From positions 1-64,000 of the forward strand of contig JBPOHI010000016.1 in the NCBI GenBank assembly GCA_052035735.1: a DNA stretch of 64,000 nucleotides. The letters run 5' to 3'. Position numbers and translations under genes: made by a program. Below the pieces are notes generated by a model. It was not told where the DNA came from. It ran no database searches and saw only the letters and a program-made list of their open reading frames with translations. Each line of letters begins with the position of its first letter. Position 1 is the first letter of the stretch. The DNA comes from JAGPDF01 sp052035735. GTDB taxonomy: Bacteria; Acidobacteriota; Thermoanaerobaculia; Multivoradales; JAGPDF01. Shown piece by piece: positions 60,089 to 64,000 of the stretch.

Positions 60089-63000
60089 CTCCGGTGCAGA
60101 GGGCCCGGATGACGAACTGTCCAGGATACTCAACGAAGGTGCGCACCGCCGCCATCCTCCCCTTACTGGTCTTGTCTCTCGCCTCGATGACCGGGGCATC
60201 TCTGGTCGAACGGCCGGCGCCGAGGGACGAGACCGACGCCGTCATCGCCGGCCTCCCCTGGCGCCTCGTCGGTCCGTTCCGCGGTGGCCGCGTCCTCGCC
60301 GTCGCCGGCGTCCCGGGCGAGCGCGAGCATTTCTACTTCGGCAGCGTCAACGGCGGCGTCTGGGAGACCCTCGACGCCGGCCGCACCTGGAAGCCGATCT
60401 TCGACGAGCAGCCGATCGGATCGATCGGAGCGATCGCCCTCGCCCCTGCGAACCCCAAGGTGATCTACGTCGGGACCGGTGAGGCCGACATGCGCTCCGA
60501 CATCGCGCAAGGAGATGGTGTCTTCAAGTCGACCGACGGCGGACGCACCTGGACGTTCTCCGGCCTCGCCGACAGCCAGCAGATCGCGCGCATTCTGGTG
60601 CATCCGGCAGACGCCGACCGGGTCTACGTCGCCGCTCTCGGCCACCCCTACGGCCCGAACGCCGAGCGCGGCGTCTTCGGCTCGCAGGACGGCGGCAGGA
60701 GCTGGCGAAAGCTCCTCGGGCCGGACGCCGACACCGGCGCGGTCGATCTCGCTTTCGAGCCCGGCAACCCGCAAGTGATCTACGCCGCGCTCTGGCAGAC
60801 GCGGCGCACTCCGTGGAACATCTACCCCCCTTCGACCGGACCCGGGACAGGCCTGTGGAAATCGGTCGACGGCGGCGAGAGCTGGAAGGCTCTCACCGGC
60901 TACGGCTTCCCGGAAGCCCCCGGCCGGATCGGGCTGGCCATCGGGCGCACGGCGCCGCAGCGCGTCTATGCGATCGTCGACGGCACGGGCGACGGAGCGA
61001 ACGGCGGCCTCTACCGCTCCGACGACGGCGGCCTCTCCTGGAGGCACGCGAGCTCCGATCCGCGCATCTGGGGCCGCGGCTGGTACTTCGGCGGCATCCG
61101 GGTGGACCCGCGCGACGCCGACCACGTGTACGCGTTGAACACGGTCATGCTCGAGTCGCTCGACGGCGGTACGACCTTCGTGCCCACCAAGGGCGACCCC
61201 ACCGGCGACGACTTCCACGAGATGTGGATCGATGACAGCGATCCCGCGCGCCGGATCCTCGGCGTCGATCAGGGCGCGATCGTGACCCTCAACGACGGGA
61301 AGACCTGGAGTTCCTGGTTGAACCAGCCGACCGGACAGTTCTATACCGTCTCGACCGACAACCAGTTTCCTTACTGGATCTACGGCTCGCAGCAGGACTC
61401 GGGCGCCGCGGGCGTCCCCAGCCGTACGACATTGCGCAGCGGCATCAGCACGTCGCATTTCCGCGAGTCGACCGCCGGCGGCGAGAGCGACAACATCGCG
61501 CCGGATCCGCTCGATCCGCAGATCCTCTACGGCGGCCGCGTGGAGCGGCTCGATCTGCGAACCTTCCAGACGCGCCTGGTGGACCCGACGCTCGCCCTCC
61601 CCGATCACTACCGCTCCGTCTGGACGATGCCGCTGATCTTCGCGCACCGCGATCCGCGCACGCTCTATTTCGCCAACCAGCGCCTCTTTCGCACCGTCGA
61701 CGGCGGCGAACATTGGGATGCGATCAGCCCGGACCTGTCACGTGAAGATCCGGGTACGCCGGGCAACCTCGATCCCACGACCGCCGGGCATCACCTCCAG
61801 ATCGGTTCGCGCCGCGGAGTGATCTACTCGATCGGGCCGTCGTACCTGGCCGACGGCGAGATCTGGGTCGGCACCGACGATGGCCTCGTATGGCGCACGC
61901 GCGACGAGGGCGCGCGTTGGGAGAACGTCACGCCGCCGACGCTTACCGGCTGGTCCAAGGTCGCCGGCGTGGAGCCTTCGCGCCATGACCGCGAGACGGC
62001 CTATCTCGCCATCGATCGGCACCGGCTCGACGACTTTGCGCCCTATGTCTTCCGCACCCGCGACGGCGGAAAGACCTGGTCCTTGGTCGCCAACGGGCTT
62101 CCGCATGGCAGTTTCGTCAACGGCATCGCCGAGGATCCAGAGCGCCGAGGCCTGCTCTTCGCCGCCACCGAGCGCGGCGTCTACGTCTCGTTCGACGACG
62201 GCGACCACTGGCGCCCGCTCCAGACCGGCCTGCCGGTGACCTCGGTGCGCGACCTCGAGGTGAAAGGCGACGATCTGGTGATCGCGACGCACGGCCGCGC
62301 CTTCTGGGTGCTCGACAACCTCGCGCCGCTGAGGCAGGTCGCGTCCGGCACCGGCGCCGAGCCGATGCCACGGCTCTATCGGCCGGCGGCAGCCGTCCGT
62401 CTACGGCCGGCGGGATTCTCCGCCACACCCCTGCCGGCCGAGGAGCCGGCGGCGAGGAATCCCCCCTACGGCGCCGCGATCGACTACTTCCTTCCCCGAC
62501 CCGCGACGCAGCCGGTCGTCCTCGAGCTCCTCGACGAGCACGGGAACCTGGTGCGGCGCTACTCGAGCGCCGACCGGCCGGCGCCGATCGATCTCGCCAA
62601 GATCGGCTCCGCTCCCGAGTGGCAGCCGATTCCCTCGACGCTCGAAACCGGCGAGGGCTTTCACCGTTTCTACTGGCCGCTCCGGCTGCCGGCCGCCGCC
62701 GAGCTCGCCGCGGGCAGTTCTTACACCGACGGAGTCTGGGCGCCCCCGGGAAACTACCGCGTCGCGCTGGTCGTCGATGGAGTCCGCGCGGAGCAGCCGC
62801 TCGAGGTCCGACCCGACCCGCGCCTCGATCTCGGACCCGAGGTCTACCGTGCCCAGTTTGAGCTGGCTTCGGCCATCCAGCGCGAGCGCGTCCGCCTGGC
62901 GGTGGCCGGACAGGCGATCGCCAGCGCGCTCGCGGGCATCAGCAGGGCGTTGACTCGCCTCGATCCCGAAGGCGACCGCGGCGGCACGCTTGTCGCTGAC

Positions 63001-63327
63001 CTCCGCACGCTGCGCGATCGCCTGCTGCTCGTCGCCGGCAAGCCGCCGGCAGGCTCGCCGGCCAACGCCTGGTGGCTCGGCGCGCGCGAGCGCGAGAGCG
63101 TCGCGTTCGCCGACGGCCGGCTTGCGAGCCTCGCCGAAGCGGTCGATGGTGCCGACGCCGCGCCTTCGCCGGATGCGCGCCAGGGACTCGAGGCCACCCG
63201 CCGCCTCGTCGACGCCGTCGAACACCGCTGGCAAGTACTCACCGAGAAGGAGCTGCCGAGAATGGAGCGCCGCCTGGGCGCCGCCGGCGCGCCCGCCATC
63301 GGCGCCCCTGCAAGCGTCAAGGGCTAG
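60085..63327 (+). CDS. Secreted VPS10/BNR-repeat beta-propeller protein
   Basis: 1080 residues; a start at 60109 would place the signal peptide (TAAILPLLVLSLASM) better. The mature part is filled with BNR/Asp-box repeats (S-x-DGGxTW type: STDGGRTWTF, SQDGGRSWRK, SVDGGESWKA, SDDGGLSWRH) up to about residue 760, as in VPS10/sortilin-like propellers, then a beta-sandwich and a helical ~160-residue end. Such proteins are very common in Acidobacteriota and are labelled glycosyl hydrolase-like, but no sialidase active site is evident. Co-translated with the aminotransferase; ends in a CTAG shared with the next gene. Confidence 0.85.
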   Translation: MTPVQRARMTNCPGYSTKVRTAAILPLLVLSLASMTGASLVERPAPRDETDAVIAGLPWRLVGPFRGGRVLAVAGVPGEREHFYFGSVNGGVWETLDAGRTWKPIFDEQPIGSIGAIALAPANPKVIYVGTGEADMRSDIAQGDGVFKSTDGGRTWTFSGLADSQQIARILVHPADADRVYVAALGHPYGPNAERGVFGSQDGGRSWRKLLGPDADTGAVDLAFEPGNPQVIYAALWQTRRTPWNIYPPSTGPGTGLWKSVDGGESWKALTGYGFPEAPGRIGLAIGRTAPQRVYAIVDGTGDGANGGLYRSDDGGLSWRHASSDPRIWGRGWYFGGIRVDPRDADHVYALNTVMLESLDGGTTFVPTKGDPTGDDFHEMWIDDSDPARRILGVDQGAIVTLNDGKTWSSWLNQPTGQFYTVSTDNQFPYWIYGSQQDSGAAGVPSRTTLRSGISTSHFRESTAGGESDNIAPDPLDPQILYGGRVERLDLRTFQTRLVDPTLALPDHYRSVWTMPLIFAHRDPRTLYFANQRLFRTVDGGEHWDAISPDLSREDPGTPGNLDPTTAGHHLQIGSRRGVIYSIGPSYLADGEIWVGTDDGLVWRTRDEGARWENVTPPTLTGWSKVAGVEPSRHDRETAYLAIDRHRLDDFAPYVFRTRDGGKTWSLVANGLPHGSFVNGIAEDPERRGLLFAATERGVYVSFDDGDHWRPLQTGLPVTSVRDLEVKGDDLVIATHGRAFWVLDNLAPLRQVASGTGAEPMPRLYRPAAAVRLRPAGFSATPLPAEEPAARNPPYGAAIDYFLPRPATQPVVLELLDEHGNLVRRYSSADRPAPIDLAKIGSAPEWQPIPSTLETGEGFHRFYWPLRLPAAAELAAGSSYTDGVWAPPGNYRVALVVDGVRAEQPLEVRPDPRLDLGPEVYRAQFELASAIQRERVRLAVAGQAIASALAGISRALTRLDPEGDRGGTLVADLRTLRDRLLLVAGKPPAGSPANAWWLGARERESVAFADGRLASLAEAVDGADAAPSPDARQGLEATRRLVDAVEHRWQVLTEKELPRMERRLGAAGAPAIGAPASVKG

Positions 63328-64000
63328 CCTGACTTCAGATACCAGGCCCAGGGCTGGGAGGATTCGTAGGTCGTCACCTGCTTGACTTCGAGGTAGTTCT
63401 CGAGTCCCCAGCGGCCCAGCTCGCGTCCGATGCCGCTCTGTTTCATGCCGCCCCACGGCGCCTGGCTGAACGTCGGCTGCGAGCAGTTGATCCACACGAT
63501 GCCGGCCCGAAAACGTCGCGCGACGCGCCGGCAGCGCTCGAGGTCCGCCGACATCACCGCGGCGGCCAGCCCGAACCGCGTGTCGTTCGCCAGGCGCACG
63601 GCATCCTCCTCGTCGCGGAAAGTACGCACGGCGAGCACCGGACCGAAGACCTCCTCGCGCCAGAGCTCGCTCGCGACCGGGACATCCACGAAGATCGTCG
63701 GCTCGACAAAGTAGCCGCGCCCAAGGCCCGGTGGGCGTCCGCCGCCGGTCAGCTGGGTCAGCTTCGCGGCGCGCGCCCGCTCGAGGTAGCCCATCACCCT
63801 GTCGTGCTGATCCCGCGACACCAACGGACCGAGAAGGGTCCCCGGCGCGAAGCCGTCGCCGATCGGGATCTTCCGCGCCTCTTCCGCGAGACGCGCGAGC
63901 AGTCGCGGCGCCAGCGTCTCCTCGATCAGAACCCGGGAAGTCGCGCTGCACACCTGCCCCTGGTTCCAGAAGATGCCGAACATCACCCACTCGACCGCCG
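63324..64000 (-). CDS. Aldehyde dehydrogenase, betaine-aldehyde-dehydrogenase-like (5' partial)
   Basis: The C-terminal ~225 residues only; the frame continues past the window edge (AVEWVMFGIFWNQGQVC). The catalytic Cys is in NQGQVCSATSR, followed by EEVFGPVLAVRTF, WINCSQPTFSQAPWGGMKQSGIGRELG and ENYLEVKQVT, all standard for NAD-dependent ALDHs close to betaine/aminoaldehyde dehydrogenases. It reads toward the propeller gene, and the stop codons of the two share CTAG. Confidence 0.92.
   Translation of the reverse strand, partial: AVEWVMFGIFWNQGQVCSATSRVLIEETLAPRLLARLAEEARKIPIGDGFAPGTLLGPLVSRDQHDRVMGYLERARAAKLTQLTGGGRPPGLGRGYFVEPTIFVDVPVASELWREEVFGPVLAVRTFRDEEDAVRLANDTRFGLAAAVMSADLERCRRVARRFRAGIVWINCSQPTFSQAPWGGMKQSGIGRELGRWGLENYLEVKQVTTYESSQPWAWYLKSG

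Noticed and set aside
1..64000. tRNA, rRNA, riboswitch, insertion sequence, integrase or attachment sites
   Set aside because: I read both strands for these and saw no convincing candidate. A covariance-model scan would be needed to exclude small RNAs.

Overview
The window is a GC-rich, gene-dense chromosomal stretch with very short intergenic gaps. Lineage is inferred, not proven: it looks like an uncultured Acidobacteriota, probably a Thermoanaerobaculia/Holophagae-type member. The hints are secreted proteins ending in an F-x-DGFE-x-W-type tail, Calx-beta and DUF4397 proteins sharing one C-terminal module, a DUF2911 protein, a TPR-fused Ser/Thr kinase, a VPS10/BNR-repeat protein, and strong use of GTG/TTG starts and ATGA overlaps. 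I found no rRNA, tRNA, CRISPR array, phage or insertion sequence, and both ends cut through genes.

Layout. 1-10 kb: end of a Calx-beta/Gly-Ser surface protein, a TPR-CHAT protein convergent with an ECF sigma/zinc-finger anti-sigma pair, a DUF2911 protein, a diguanylate cyclase and a cyclic-2,3-diphosphoglycerate-synthase-like GTPase. 10-16 kb: a BlaI/BlaR1-like repressor/metallopeptidase pair with a tandem operator inside its promoter, an EVE protein, a DUF4388 protein, a beta-helix secreted protein and a cupin. 16-27.7 kb: an unusual zinc-ribbon SDR, a DUF4397 secreted protein, a methyltransferase, PepT, a TPR Ser/Thr kinase, a polysaccharide deacetylase, an MBL hydrolase, a lipase-like hydrolase and a dCMP deaminase.

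28-34.4 kb holds the most remarkable unit, a translationally coupled operon: a histidine kinase with a periplasmic c-heme sensor, two response regulators each fused to a GcvH-like domain that has lost its lipoyl lysine (one is membrane-anchored), a pentaheme cytochrome, a HybA-like 4x[4Fe-4S] protein, a HybB/NrfD quinone-interacting membrane subunit, and a 41-residue single-span protein. It reads as a quinone:cytochrome electron-transfer complex encoded with its own redox-sensing phosphorelay. Three small multi-span membrane genes follow, two of them tandem paralogues.

36.7-43.5 kb: two secreted proteins, a YefM/YoeB toxin-antitoxin pair, a pgi-tal sugar-phosphate operon and heme A synthase. 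43.5-50.8 kb: an alanine dehydrogenase / CoA-transferase / aminotransferase operon, an acyl-CoA dehydrogenase with a phosphotransferase-family partner, and DUF2878 and DUF1475 membrane proteins. 50.8-64 kb: a membrane-anchored MutS-like ATPase coupled to a hemerythrin, a MauG/CCP-type di-heme protein, a lipoprotein phosphodiesterase with TPRs, a methylmalonate-semialdehyde dehydrogenase / class III aminotransferase / VPS10-repeat protein operon, and a truncated aldehyde dehydrogenase.

Together the genes suggest a respiring heterotroph that degrades amino acids and peptides (PepT, Ald, aminotransferases, CoA-transferase, acyl-CoA dehydrogenase, MmsA), has flexible cytochrome-linked electron transfer and an aerobic branch (heme A synthase), and invests heavily in secreted surface proteins and signalling.
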